Shown one piece after another: positions 55,588 through 62,899 of a DNA stretch of 64,000 nt. Source of the stretch: Bin87 sp965219925 (GTDB lineage: Bacteria > Chloroflexota > Dehalococcoidia > Lucifugimonadales > UBA3495); NCBI GenBank assembly GCA_965219925.1, contig OZ244795.1, forward strand, positions 3,410,001-3,474,000, read 5' to 3'. The notes under the pieces are model-generated. The model saw only the letters and a list, made by a program, of their open reading frames with translations. It had not been told where the DNA came from and made no database searches. Numbering within the stretch: position 1 is the first letter of the stretch; every line of letters starts with the position of its first letter. The translations under genes and the position numbers were made by a program.

Positions 55588-55650
55588 TCATTGCGACCCC
55601 GTACTTGATGCGGGGGTTGGCAATCTCGATGAGGTGGTCCTTCGACGGGC
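55588..55650. repeat. MITE-like repeat, partial copy
   Basis: TGTCATTGCGACCCCGTACT and TGATGCGGGGGTTGGCAATC match the interior of the copies at 452 and 2585; the ends are missing. It is followed by a palindromic CCCTCTCCC...GGGAGAGGG stretch (55684-55706) at the 3' side of the MFS gene. Confidence 0.65.
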
Positions 55651-55748
55651 TCAGGACGGCCGTGGGGTTCACCCTCACCTCAACCCTCTCCCATCAAGGG
55701 AGAGGGGACGGGCCTGGGCTCGCAGAAGTGGGATGGGAATGGGATTGC

Positions 55749-57080
55749 CTACGCCGTTTCCGCAGCCAGCGGGGACCGCCGCGCCGGACGCCGTGCCAGC
55801 AACATCAGGCACATCGCCATCGCCTGTACCGCCGCCGCGAAAAGGATCAGGATGTAGTAGCTGCCCGTTTGGTCGTACACTACTGGCCCCACAATCTGTC
55901 CCAGTCCCAGCCCGCCGGCCTCGAAGGGACGCATCGCCCCGGCGATGGCTCCGTAGGAGTTTCGCCCGAAATAGTCCGCCAGCACCATGTACAGCAGCAC
56001 TTCCAGCGCGCTGTGGAACAGGCCCCAGAACACCCCGAAGGCATACGCGGCCGCCAGCGAGTTGACCTGCAGCAACGCCAGCGTCGCCACCGTCGCTACC
56101 GCCATGGCTCCGACGATGCACCATCGCGGCGTCAGCTTTCCCGCCACCTGTCCCCACACCAGGCTGCTCAACGCCAGGAATGTGCTAACGCTCAGCACCC
56201 CGGCCGCCTGCGGAGTGGTCAACCCCGCAAACTCGTGCAGGTAGGGCACCAGGCTGAACCCCAGGCCGGAACTGCCCGTCACGTTGAGAAAAGCGACCAT
56301 TGAAACCATCCAGAAGGCCCTGGACCGCATTGCCTCTTTGGAGGTCCAGCTCACCTCTTCTACGCCCGTCCGGCGTTGCGCTCCGTGCCCGCCGCGTCCC
56401 GTCGGAGCGGAGTCGGATGGTCCCGTTGGGGACGGCGCCCGGGCGCCGTCGGGCAGCAGCCCGATGTCCTCCGGCCGCCGACGCATGACGATCATCATTG
56501 GGACGGCCAGGAACAGGCTGAAAAATCCCATCAGCCGGAAGGCCGTCCGCCAGTCCGCCAACACGGTGATGACGGAGAACGCCTGGATGATCAGCGCCCC
56601 GCTGACGGGACGATAGACTCCGGTGATGGCCAGGGCCAGGTTGCGGCGACGGTTGAAGAAATTGACCGCCATGGTGCGCGGCACCACGCCGATGAGGAAG
56701 GGCTGGCTGATGGCCCGACCGATGACCGCGGCCAGGAAAAATTGCCAGGCGGCGTGCACCCCGCCGATGGACACCATGGACAGGCCCAGGACAATCACAC
56801 CGACGGGCATCAGCCATCGGGGCCCATACCGGTCCGCCAGCCGTCCGGCGAAGGGAGCGAAAACCCCCGACATCCAAACGCCGCAGCTGGAGGCCAGCCC
56901 AATGCTGGTCCGGGGCCAGTTGGTGTCCTCCAGAATGTAGCCCTGCACTCCTCCCAGCACCACCCCCGCCACCGCCGTGGCCACGAAAGCCCCAGCGCCC
57001 GAAAGTCCGAGCACCAGCCAGCCGTAGTAAAAGGGGGTGTGGGGACGCCGGTTGAGGAGAGCCGACAAAAAGGACGCCAT
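55749..57080 (-). CDS. Major facilitator superfamily transporter
   Basis: A 443-residue, 12-helix MFS permease. The N-terminal half starts PFYYGWLVLGLSGAGAFVAT and holds the loop 2-3 signature GRLADRYGPRWLM. A charged cytoplasmic loop (about 200-235, MRRRPEDIGLLPDGARAPSP) divides the halves; YYILILFAAAVQAMAMCLML ends the last helix. It resembles the monocarboxylate/oxalate-formate-type MFS group, but the substrate is unknown. Its start (57080) has AAGAGCAAGACTT upstream, a weak site. A short degraded copy of its 3' region lies at 59758-59860. Confidence 0.9.
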   Translation of the reverse strand: MASFLSALLNRRPHTPFYYGWLVLGLSGAGAFVATAVAGVVLGGVQGYILEDTNWPRTSIGLASSCGVWMSGVFAPFAGRLADRYGPRWLMPVGVIVLGLSMVSIGGVHAAWQFFLAAVIGRAISQPFLIGVVPRTMAVNFFNRRRNLALAITGVYRPVSGALIIQAFSVITVLADWRTAFRLMGFFSLFLAVPMMIVMRRRPEDIGLLPDGARAPSPTGPSDSAPTGRGGHGAQRRTGVEEVSWTSKEAMRSRAFWMVSMVAFLNVTGSSGLGFSLVPYLHEFAGLTTPQAAGVLSVSTFLALSSLVWGQVAGKLTPRWCIVGAMAVATVATLALLQVNSLAAAYAFGVFWGLFHSALEVLLYMVLADYFGRNSYGAIAGAMRPFEAGGLGLGQIVGPVVYDQTGSYYILILFAAAVQAMAMCLMLLARRPARRSPLAAETA

Positions 57081-57130
57081 AAGTCTTGCTCTTATATCAG
57101 ACCGCCGTTATTAGCACAAGAAACCGTGTG

Positions 57131-57352
57131 CGGCCACGCCCACCCACTTTGTCAAACCAAACTGGCCTACTGCCATTACGAGGATCTTCCGCTCATACTG
57201 AGCCTGTCGAAGGATCATCCCGAGCTTGTCGAACCGCGTGGCAATCCGGTTGAGGTTGAACACACGTCGGCGAACCGCCGTTGCTACGGCGACGAGATTG
57301 CCAACCCCCGCATCGAGTATGGGGTCGCAATGACAAAGTGGGTACGCATGAG
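57131..57352. repeat. MITE-like palindromic repeat, copy 3
   Basis: The right end AAAGTGGGTACGCATGAG (57335-57352) is intact; the left end (ACGCCCACCCACTTTG, ~57134-57149) is partly degraded. The interior repeats GTCAAACCAAACTGGCCTAC and GGTTGAACACACGTCGGCGA, also seen in the copies at 2585 and 62549. Its orientation is opposite to copy 2. Confidence 0.75.
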
Positions 57353-57670
57353 CCTGCGGGGAGTTTGGAAGGATGCGGAATAGTTGAAGGCACTGTACGT
57401 TTGATGATAGACAATTAGTCCTGCCAGCGCATTGCCCCAATAGAATGGTTTCCGTCAGGAAGTGATTCCCTCAAATACGAGTCCACCGAAAGGTCCGGGG
57501 GCGATGGCGTGACGGGAAGGTGAGCAGGATGGCTAAACAAGGGCCACTGACAACAGTACGAGACCGCTGCCAGGCGTCCTCCACGAAGGACAAGTTACGC
57601 CTGCTTCCTGAGCATTTGCAATCCGAGCGCCAGTCCTTTGGACCGAATTGTTTTTCTGACACCACCCAGT
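57353..57670. other. Spacer between MITE and inverted-repeat element
   Basis: No convincing gene. A rightward 46-codon frame at 57529 (MAKQGPLTTVRDRCQASSTK, GGTGAGCAGG upstream) and a leftward frame (57471-57665) overlap each other; neither is recognisable. Confidence 0.35.
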
Positions 57671-57752
57671 AAGTGCCTATCCTAATAACAACTGATGACC
57701 TGCATTTCAGCTATGAAAAACCGTATGTTCGGGGTTATTAGGATAGGCACTT
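57671..57752. repeat. 82-bp element with perfect 19-bp inverted ends
   Basis: AAGTGCCTATCCTAATAAC (57671-57689) and GTTATTAGGATAGGCACTT (57734-57752) are exact inverses around a 44-bp AT-rich centre. It ends 16 bp before the M24 gene's ATG, so it replaces that gene's promoter region or could fold in its 5' leader. It resembles a miniature transposable element or an IS end pair. Confidence 0.75.
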
Positions 57753-57768
57753 AAGGAGATTGAAGGCT

Positions 57769-58902
57769 ATGGCCAACGCCCACGGCAAGATAATCGCAAA
57801 CGTAGAGCGGCTGCACCGGCTGATGGACGAAGCGGGCATTTCAGCCGTAGTCGCCCGCTCGGGCAAGAACTTCACCTACCTGGCTGGATTCGCTTATCCC
57901 GGCACGCTGGCGCGGCATCTGGAGTTCCCGGATTCGCCGCGTGAGGTGGCGCTAGTGTGGCCGCGGACGGGCGAGCCGGTGATGGTGCTGAACTCCTACG
58001 CCGCACCGCTGGCCCGCCGCGACTCGTGGCTGGAACGCATCGAGGTCGTCGACGACTACGCGGAATCGCCTTACGAGAGGGCGGCCGATGTGCTTCGGCA
58101 ACTGGGGCTGGCTGAGGAAACCATCGGGTTCGAGAAGAGTTACGTCAGCGCGAACCGTTGGGAGGAAATTGGCGGGCTGCTGCCCAGGGCGCGGATCGTC
58201 GACAGCACTGAGTTGATGGACCAGGTGCGTTGGATCAAGACTCCCGAAGAGGTCGCGGCGCTCGAAGCCGGAGCCCGGCTTTTAGACGAAGCGTACCTGG
58301 AGGTGCTGCCCACGGTTCGGCCCGGCGACACGGAACGGCTGGTGCATAGCCGCATAATCGAGAGCTGTCTGCGCCGGGGCGCCAACTGGGCCCACGGCAT
58401 CCTGAACTCCAGCCGCAACACCGTGGCATACGGCGGCGAAAGCGATATGGCATTTGAAGCGGGCGACATCATCCGCAACGATTATGTCGCATACCTCAAC
58501 GGCTATCCCGGGCACCAGTCTCGGAGCGTCTGCGTGGGCGCTCCCGCAGACGAACAGAAACGGATTTACCGAGTTACGAGAGACATCTACCGCGCCACTA
58601 TCGAGCGGTGCCGCCCCGGGGCGCGGACGGCGGATATCTACCACTTTGCCAACGACAGCTTTCACGACGCCGGGTTCCAGGGCAACGTGTCCCTGGCCGG
58701 GCATGGCGTAGGTCCCTGGTGGCACCAGCAGGAGCCGTACATGGTGCCGTCAAGCACGCGCGTCCTGGAGCAGGGCATGGTCGTGGCCCTCGAGCCGCAC
58801 ATCGGCTACTGGCACCTGCAGGACATGGTGCTGGTCACCGACGACTCCCCCAGGCTGCTGTCGCCGCTCTTCAACACCGACGAGATGCTGGTGGCAGGGT
58901 AG
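57769..58902 (+). CDS. M24-fold (creatinase/Xaa-Pro peptidase-like) protein with altered metal site
   Basis: A 377-residue protein with a creatinase N-terminal domain (1-145; VVARSGKNFTYLAGFAYPGT) and a pita-bread M24 domain (about 155-377). Expected metal positions read Asp238 (IIRND), His249/Gln250 (GYPGHQSR in place of G-Y-x-x-D-x-T-R), His312 (AGHGVG), Glu342 (ALEPHIGY) and Gln351 (LQDMVLVTDD in place of E-D-x-V-x-V). Two of five ligands are therefore replaced, which suggests creatinase-like metal-free chemistry or a different reaction. AAGGAG lies ten bases before the ATG at 57769. Confidence 0.85.
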   Translation: MANAHGKIIANVERLHRLMDEAGISAVVARSGKNFTYLAGFAYPGTLARHLEFPDSPREVALVWPRTGEPVMVLNSYAAPLARRDSWLERIEVVDDYAESPYERAADVLRQLGLAEETIGFEKSYVSANRWEEIGGLLPRARIVDSTELMDQVRWIKTPEEVAALEAGARLLDEAYLEVLPTVRPGDTERLVHSRIIESCLRRGANWAHGILNSSRNTVAYGGESDMAFEAGDIIRNDYVAYLNGYPGHQSRSVCVGAPADEQKRIYRVTRDIYRATIERCRPGARTADIYHFANDSFHDAGFQGNVSLAGHGVGPWWHQQEPYMVPSSTRVLEQGMVVALEPHIGYWHLQDMVLVTDDSPRLLSPLFNTDEMLVAG

Positions 58903-59356
58903 TCCTGTTGTGCGGGAGGCGCGCCGGTGGTGGATTTACATCAATGACGGGTAATGGCAGTCCGATATCCTGGCCGGCGCTCAATGACCGATCCAACGCG
59001 CTCACATGATGGTGCGTGTGCGAATCAAAACGGTATCGATTACCGCGTGTACCTAGAAACCATCAGAGCGATAGCCTGCCAGAGATCCACAGCGCAGCTT
59101 CGACGACTGCAGTGGCGTCTGCCTCGATCACGCCGTAGAAAGATTCATCTTTTGAAGGCGTCGGTTTCGGACGACACCGTCAGGCAGGTCATATCCCGCC
59201 GATGGAGCACTGATGTCGTCTAGTTTGACCGTCAAGGTCTGCGTCCTTTTGCTTGATGGTAGGATGGGAAGTGCAGTGGATTCCCGCCAATGCGGGAATA
59301 AAGGTTGAGCAATAAACCAAGGTTTAATGCCAAACGCGAAACAGGAGACTTAGCCG
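58903..59356. other. Spacer with no supported gene
   Basis: It contains a degenerate TTTACATCAATGACGGG repeat (58934-58950), a GATTCCCGCCAATGCGGGAA palindrome (59279-59298), and short unrecognised frames (for example 58954-59223, rightward, Arg-rich). None has a plausible ribosome site and family match. Confidence 0.4.
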
Positions 59357-59734
59357 ATGAACATCCAAACTTTGGATCAGAGTCCACAGAACCACCGGGG
59401 TGGGCAGGTGTCGCACTTACTTTTGGCCTCGGGTCATTTCGGGTCGGAGAACCTGGCCGTAACATGGGTTGAAGGTGAACCGGGCAGCGAACAAGCCGTC
59501 CATTCCCACGATGGGCGGGAGCAGGTGTACGTGGTTGTTCAGGGACGAGGGGCGATGCGGGTGGGGGACGAGGTGGAAGAAGTCGGGCCGGGCACAGCCA
59601 TTCTGGTGCCGCCGGGCGCCAGTCACTCCATCCGCAACATCGGAGAGGAAAAGTTAATCTACGTCTCCGCAACTTCCCCGCCCTTTGAGATGCAGGAGGG
59701 CAATACCAGCTGGTCGGCTCCGGCCGGTCGGTAG
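59357..59734 (+). CDS. Cupin-domain protein
   Basis: A 125-residue single-domain cupin. Motif 1 is VHSHDGREQVYVVVQGRG (His-x-His...Glu) and motif 2 is PPGASHSIRN (His), giving the usual 3-His/1-Glu metal site. It is a small cytoplasmic beta-barrel; members act as sugar isomerases, dioxygenases or ligand-binding regulators and the class cannot be told here. GGAGACTTAGCCG precedes the ATG. The CoA transferase follows ~280 bp downstream on the same strand. Confidence 0.88.
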   Translation: MNIQTLDQSPQNHRGGQVSHLLLASGHFGSENLAVTWVEGEPGSEQAVHSHDGREQVYVVVQGRGAMRVGDEVEEVGPGTAILVPPGASHSIRNIGEEKLIYVSATSPPFEMQEGNTSWSAPAGR

Positions 59735-59757
59735 GAGCATATCACTTTGCCCCGCGC

Positions 59758-59860
59758 CACCGCCGAAAAACGGATCAGGATGGTGTAGCTGCCCGTCGGG
59801 TAGTACTACACCACCGGCCTCATTATCTGGCCCAGTCCCAGCCTGTCCGGCTCTTCGCTG
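59758..59860 (-). pseudogene. Degraded duplicate of an MFS gene 3' segment
   Basis: ACGGATCAGGATGGTGTAGC, GCCCGTCGGGTAGTACTACA and ATCTGGCCCAGTCCCAGCC closely follow 55845-55917 of the intact MFS gene (AAGGATCAGGATGTAGTAGC, CAATCTGTCCCAGTCCCAGC). Only ~100 bp survive, so an MFS paralogue once stood here, or a fragment was transposed. Confidence 0.7.
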
Positions 59861-60013
59861 TGGGACCACACGCCCGCATATCAAGGTCAGGCTGACGGCA
59901 TTAGATTAAAACGTGGTGCAGTTCAACTGGCCGAGGCTCATCGGGGTAAAGGCGGCCACTAATCTGATATATTGACCCCGCTTGCTGCCATACATTCTTC
60001 AAGGAGGCCGTAT

Positions 60014-61261
60014 ATGGGGCCGCCCGATCCTACTTTATTGTCCGAACAATTCGGCCCGCTACAAGGGGTGCGTGTACTCTCCACCGGCACCATCGTGGCT
60101 GAGCCGGTGGCTGCCGGGATGGCGGCAGAGATGGGCGCTGAGGTCATCCATATTGAGCGTCCTGGCAAGGGCGAGGACTGGAGGGAGGCAGAGTTCCCCA
60201 TCGAGGCTCCTAACGGGGATCGGATAGCCAGTTCGTGGATTCAGGATCGGCGTAACACCTATTACACCACCCTGGACTTCAGCACGACGGAAGGTCGCGA
60301 GATTTTCCTGAAGCTAGTAGAACGGGCCGACATTTGGATGGAGAGTTCCAAAGCCCGCACGTACGACAAATGGGGGCTGGATGACAACACGGTTTTGGCA
60401 GTCAATCCAGGCATAGTAATCTGCCACGTGTCCGGGTACGGACAAGACGGCGATCCGGCATACGTGGACCGGGCTTCTTATGATTTCACGGCCCAGGCCT
60501 TCGGCGGCATGATGAATCTGATGGGTAATCCCGAACCCGACCCACCGACACGAGCAGTGCCCTGGACGGCGGATTACATCACTGCCTTGTTTTGCCTGTG
60601 GTCGTCATTGGCCGCATACATTTACGCGCAACGCACCGGACAAGGCCAGGTCATAGACCTTGCTCAATTCGAGGCGGTCCACCGTATTTTGTCCGGCACT
60701 ATGGTGGCCTATCATGAGCTGGGACTGGTACGGGAAAGGGCCGGCAACAAGGCCGGAAATGCGCAGCCCTGGGACACCTTTCGGGCCAGCGATGGTTGGG
60801 TCGTTATCGCTGCCGTCGGGCCGGTGGTCTACTCCAGGGTCTGCCGTGTTCTGGGCTTGGACCCGGATGACGAGAAATGGGTCTCGGCACGCCGCGAGGT
60901 CAATTCCGCTGATGGTATCGAGTTCGACGCCATCCTCCGCGGCTGGGTGGAAGACCGGACGGTGGACGAGGTGGTCAGGATTTTCAACGACGCGCAGGTT
61001 GGCTGCAGCCGGATCATGAATGCTCGGGAGATGGCCGAGAACCCCCATTATCGTACCCGGGGAGTGCACCTGGAATGGGAGGATCAGCAACTGGGAAGGG
61101 CGGTGAAAGGCGTAGGCCCAGTTCCCAAGTTATCCAAAACGCCAGGCAAGATCTGGCGTGGTTCGGTCCCGGTGGGTCACGATAATGAGTTGGTGTACTG
61201 CGACCTGCTGGGAATAGCGCCGCATACCCTCCGCGAACTGGCCGGGCGGGGAGTCATCTGA
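60014..61261 (+). CDS. Class III (CaiB/BaiF) CoA transferase
   Basis: A 415-residue CoA transferase of the CaiB/BaiF family, which moves CoA between organic acids through an aspartyl-CoA intermediate. Family blocks are VLSTGTIVAEPVAAGMAAEM, GAEVIHIERPGKGEDWR, NPGIVICHVSGYGQDGD and RASYDFTAQAFGGMMNLMG, with Asp157 the likely nucleophile. PWDTFRASDGWVVIAAV and ...QVGCSRIMNAREMAENPHYR are the later conserved parts. The ATG at 60014 follows AAGGAGGCCGTAT. Families of such enzymes are expanded in SAR202-type Chloroflexota. Substrates are unknown; the neighbouring Gfo/Idh-like gene is convergent. Confidence 0.92.
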   Translation: MGPPDPTLLSEQFGPLQGVRVLSTGTIVAEPVAAGMAAEMGAEVIHIERPGKGEDWREAEFPIEAPNGDRIASSWIQDRRNTYYTTLDFSTTEGREIFLKLVERADIWMESSKARTYDKWGLDDNTVLAVNPGIVICHVSGYGQDGDPAYVDRASYDFTAQAFGGMMNLMGNPEPDPPTRAVPWTADYITALFCLWSSLAAYIYAQRTGQGQVIDLAQFEAVHRILSGTMVAYHELGLVRERAGNKAGNAQPWDTFRASDGWVVIAAVGPVVYSRVCRVLGLDPDDEKWVSARREVNSADGIEFDAILRGWVEDRTVDEVVRIFNDAQVGCSRIMNAREMAENPHYRTRGVHLEWEDQQLGRAVKGVGPVPKLSKTPGKIWRGSVPVGHDNELVYCDLLGIAPHTLRELAGRGVI

Positions 61262-61378
61262 GGGCCACCAACCAAGCCTTACAGCAACAAACCCCCGGCG
61301 TTCCAGGGCATTTCCTCAAGCGGCGGATTTTCTGGCAGGGACGGCAGAACGGAGTCGCCGACGTATGATATCGACGCT

Positions 61379-62476
61379 TCAGGCAACCGGCAGCTCCCGG
61401 CCCGTGTCGGACGCCTGCTTGATCGTATCAAGAAAGCGATGAAGGTCAACCGCGGTATCGAATGTCGGCAGGCGGCTCTGCCCGGTGTTGATCGCCTCAG
61501 CGAACAGGGCATACAACTGCCCGACATTGAACGGATCTCCGCGGGGAAAGTCGTCCGGTACGTATACGAAACGCTGGGGTATGGTCAAGTCCTGCAACTC
61601 GTGGCTTGCCTTTGCGCCTTGCACACGCAGCATCTCACCCCGTTGGGATGAGACGCTCCCGGTGGTGACCAGCGTGCCTTCTCGACCGTAAATCTCCATG
61701 CGAAAGCCGCTGCCGGCCCAGGGGACGGCTCCGACATGGACCGACACCGCCGCGCCGCGCTCCAGCTGTCCGGATACTCGTACGTTGTCCGGAGAGGTGA
61801 CTTCTACAAATTGTTGGGTATCGGTCTCGTACCACCGCTGCACTTGCGTAGTGACCATGCAGGCCACGCGGGTGAAATTACCCAACACGAAGCGCAAGGC
61901 GTCAATAACGTGCCCGTTGGCGATGGTCAGGGTGTTCGCGCCCTGGCTGGCATCGCGCTGCCAGGTGTTGCCGGAAAGGCGTTCCAACGAGCCGTCGCGC
62001 ATGGTGGTGACATGACAAGACAGCACTTCGCCCACGTAACCGGCGTCGATCAGCTCCTTGACATACAGCAACGCGGGGCTAACCCGCGATTGCAGACCTA
62101 CCGCGGTTTGCACGCCTTTGGCGCGAGCAAGGGTCGCCAGTTCTTCGGCTTCGGCGGTAGTTCGCCCCAATGGCCACTCGGTCAAGACGTGCTTCCCGGC
62201 TTCGATGGCAGCCTTCGTTGGCTCATAGTGAGATGGCACCCGCACTACCACGGCCACCGCGTCGATCTCCGGCGACGACGCCATTGTCCGGAAATCGTGA
62301 AAGGCGAGCTTCGCTCCAAAGGCTTGGCGCGCCTCTTCCGCGCTCTCGGGTCTGGTGGTGCAGACTGCGGTGAACTCGACATCCGGACTGGCCAGTAGCG
62401 CCGGGAAGTGCGACTGGGTTGACCAGTTCGAGCTAACGTTAGCTCCCACAAACCCCAGGCGAATCTTGTTTGCCAT
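61379..62476 (-). CDS. Gfo/Idh/MocA-family protein, Gal80-like (EWP instead of EKP)
   Basis: A 365-residue NAD(P)-binding protein. The Rossmann lead is IRLGFVGANVSSNWSTQSHF, followed by VASHYE-like VPSHYEPTKAAIEAGKHVL. The hallmark EKP motif, whose Lys is catalytic in sugar dehydrogenases, reads E100-W101-P102 (TEWPLG), as in yeast Gal80-type co-repressors (VEWALA). VQTAVGLQSRVSPALLYVKE, LIDAGYVGEV and NGHVIDALRFVLGNF also match the Gal80 branch. It may thus sense a metabolite-cofactor pair or catalyse without Lys. GAGGAGCCTGCGTA precedes the ATG. Confidence 0.88.
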   Translation of the reverse strand: MANKIRLGFVGANVSSNWSTQSHFPALLASPDVEFTAVCTTRPESAEEARQAFGAKLAFHDFRTMASSPEIDAVAVVVRVPSHYEPTKAAIEAGKHVLTEWPLGRTTAEAEELATLARAKGVQTAVGLQSRVSPALLYVKELIDAGYVGEVLSCHVTTMRDGSLERLSGNTWQRDASQGANTLTIANGHVIDALRFVLGNFTRVACMVTTQVQRWYETDTQQFVEVTSPDNVRVSGQLERGAAVSVHVGAVPWAGSGFRMEIYGREGTLVTTGSVSSQRGEMLRVQGAKASHELQDLTIPQRFVYVPDDFPRGDPFNVGQLYALFAEAINTGQSRLPTFDTAVDLHRFLDTIKQASDTGRELPVA

Positions 62477-62548
62477 TACGCAGGCTCCTCAATGGTGTTT
62501 GAAACAATATAACCCAAGTAAATGTCCACTCTCAACCAGAACCGAGGT

Positions 62549-62696
62549 CTCACGCGTACCCGCTTTAATCTGTCATTGCGAGGAGCGCAGCGACGTGGCA
62601 ATCTCGATGAGGTTGAACACACGTCGACGAACCGCCGTTGCTACCGCGACGAGATTGCCACGCTATGCTCGCAATGACAAAGTGGGTATGCATGAG
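62549..62696. repeat. MITE-like palindromic repeat, compact copy 4
   Basis: 148 bp with clear inverted ends CTCACGCGTACCCGCTTT (62549-62566) and AAAGTGGGTATGCATGAG (62679-62696). The interior has nested inverted blocks (GTGGCAATCTCGATGAG against GACGAGATTGCCAC), so the whole unit can fold into a long hairpin. The rest of 62477-62899 shows no gene. Confidence 0.85.
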
Positions 62697-62899
62697 GGCC
62701 TCAACTCCATTGACCATTGCAGCGGTGACTACTGCGTTGGAACCTACGAGGAATTGAAACATTCGCTGACAGTCCGCATCGGGCGCAAATTGAATCGGCG
62801 GAACGCGGTGTACTAATTCCGTTAGCATGGTTCTTCGCATTCGCTACGGCAAGCGGCTCAGACCAACATCATTGGCAAGCCCTAATCACTTCGCATATC

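Noticed and set aside
57529..57669. 46-codon rightward frame (MAKQGPLTTVRDRC...) with a modest ribosome site
   Set aside because: No recognisable domain, overlapped by an opposite frame, and located in a repeat-rich spacer; support is too weak to call a gene.
58954..59223. 90-codon Arg-rich frame between the M24 and cupin genes
   Set aside because: No ribosome site or family resemblance, and composition like non-coding GC-rich DNA.
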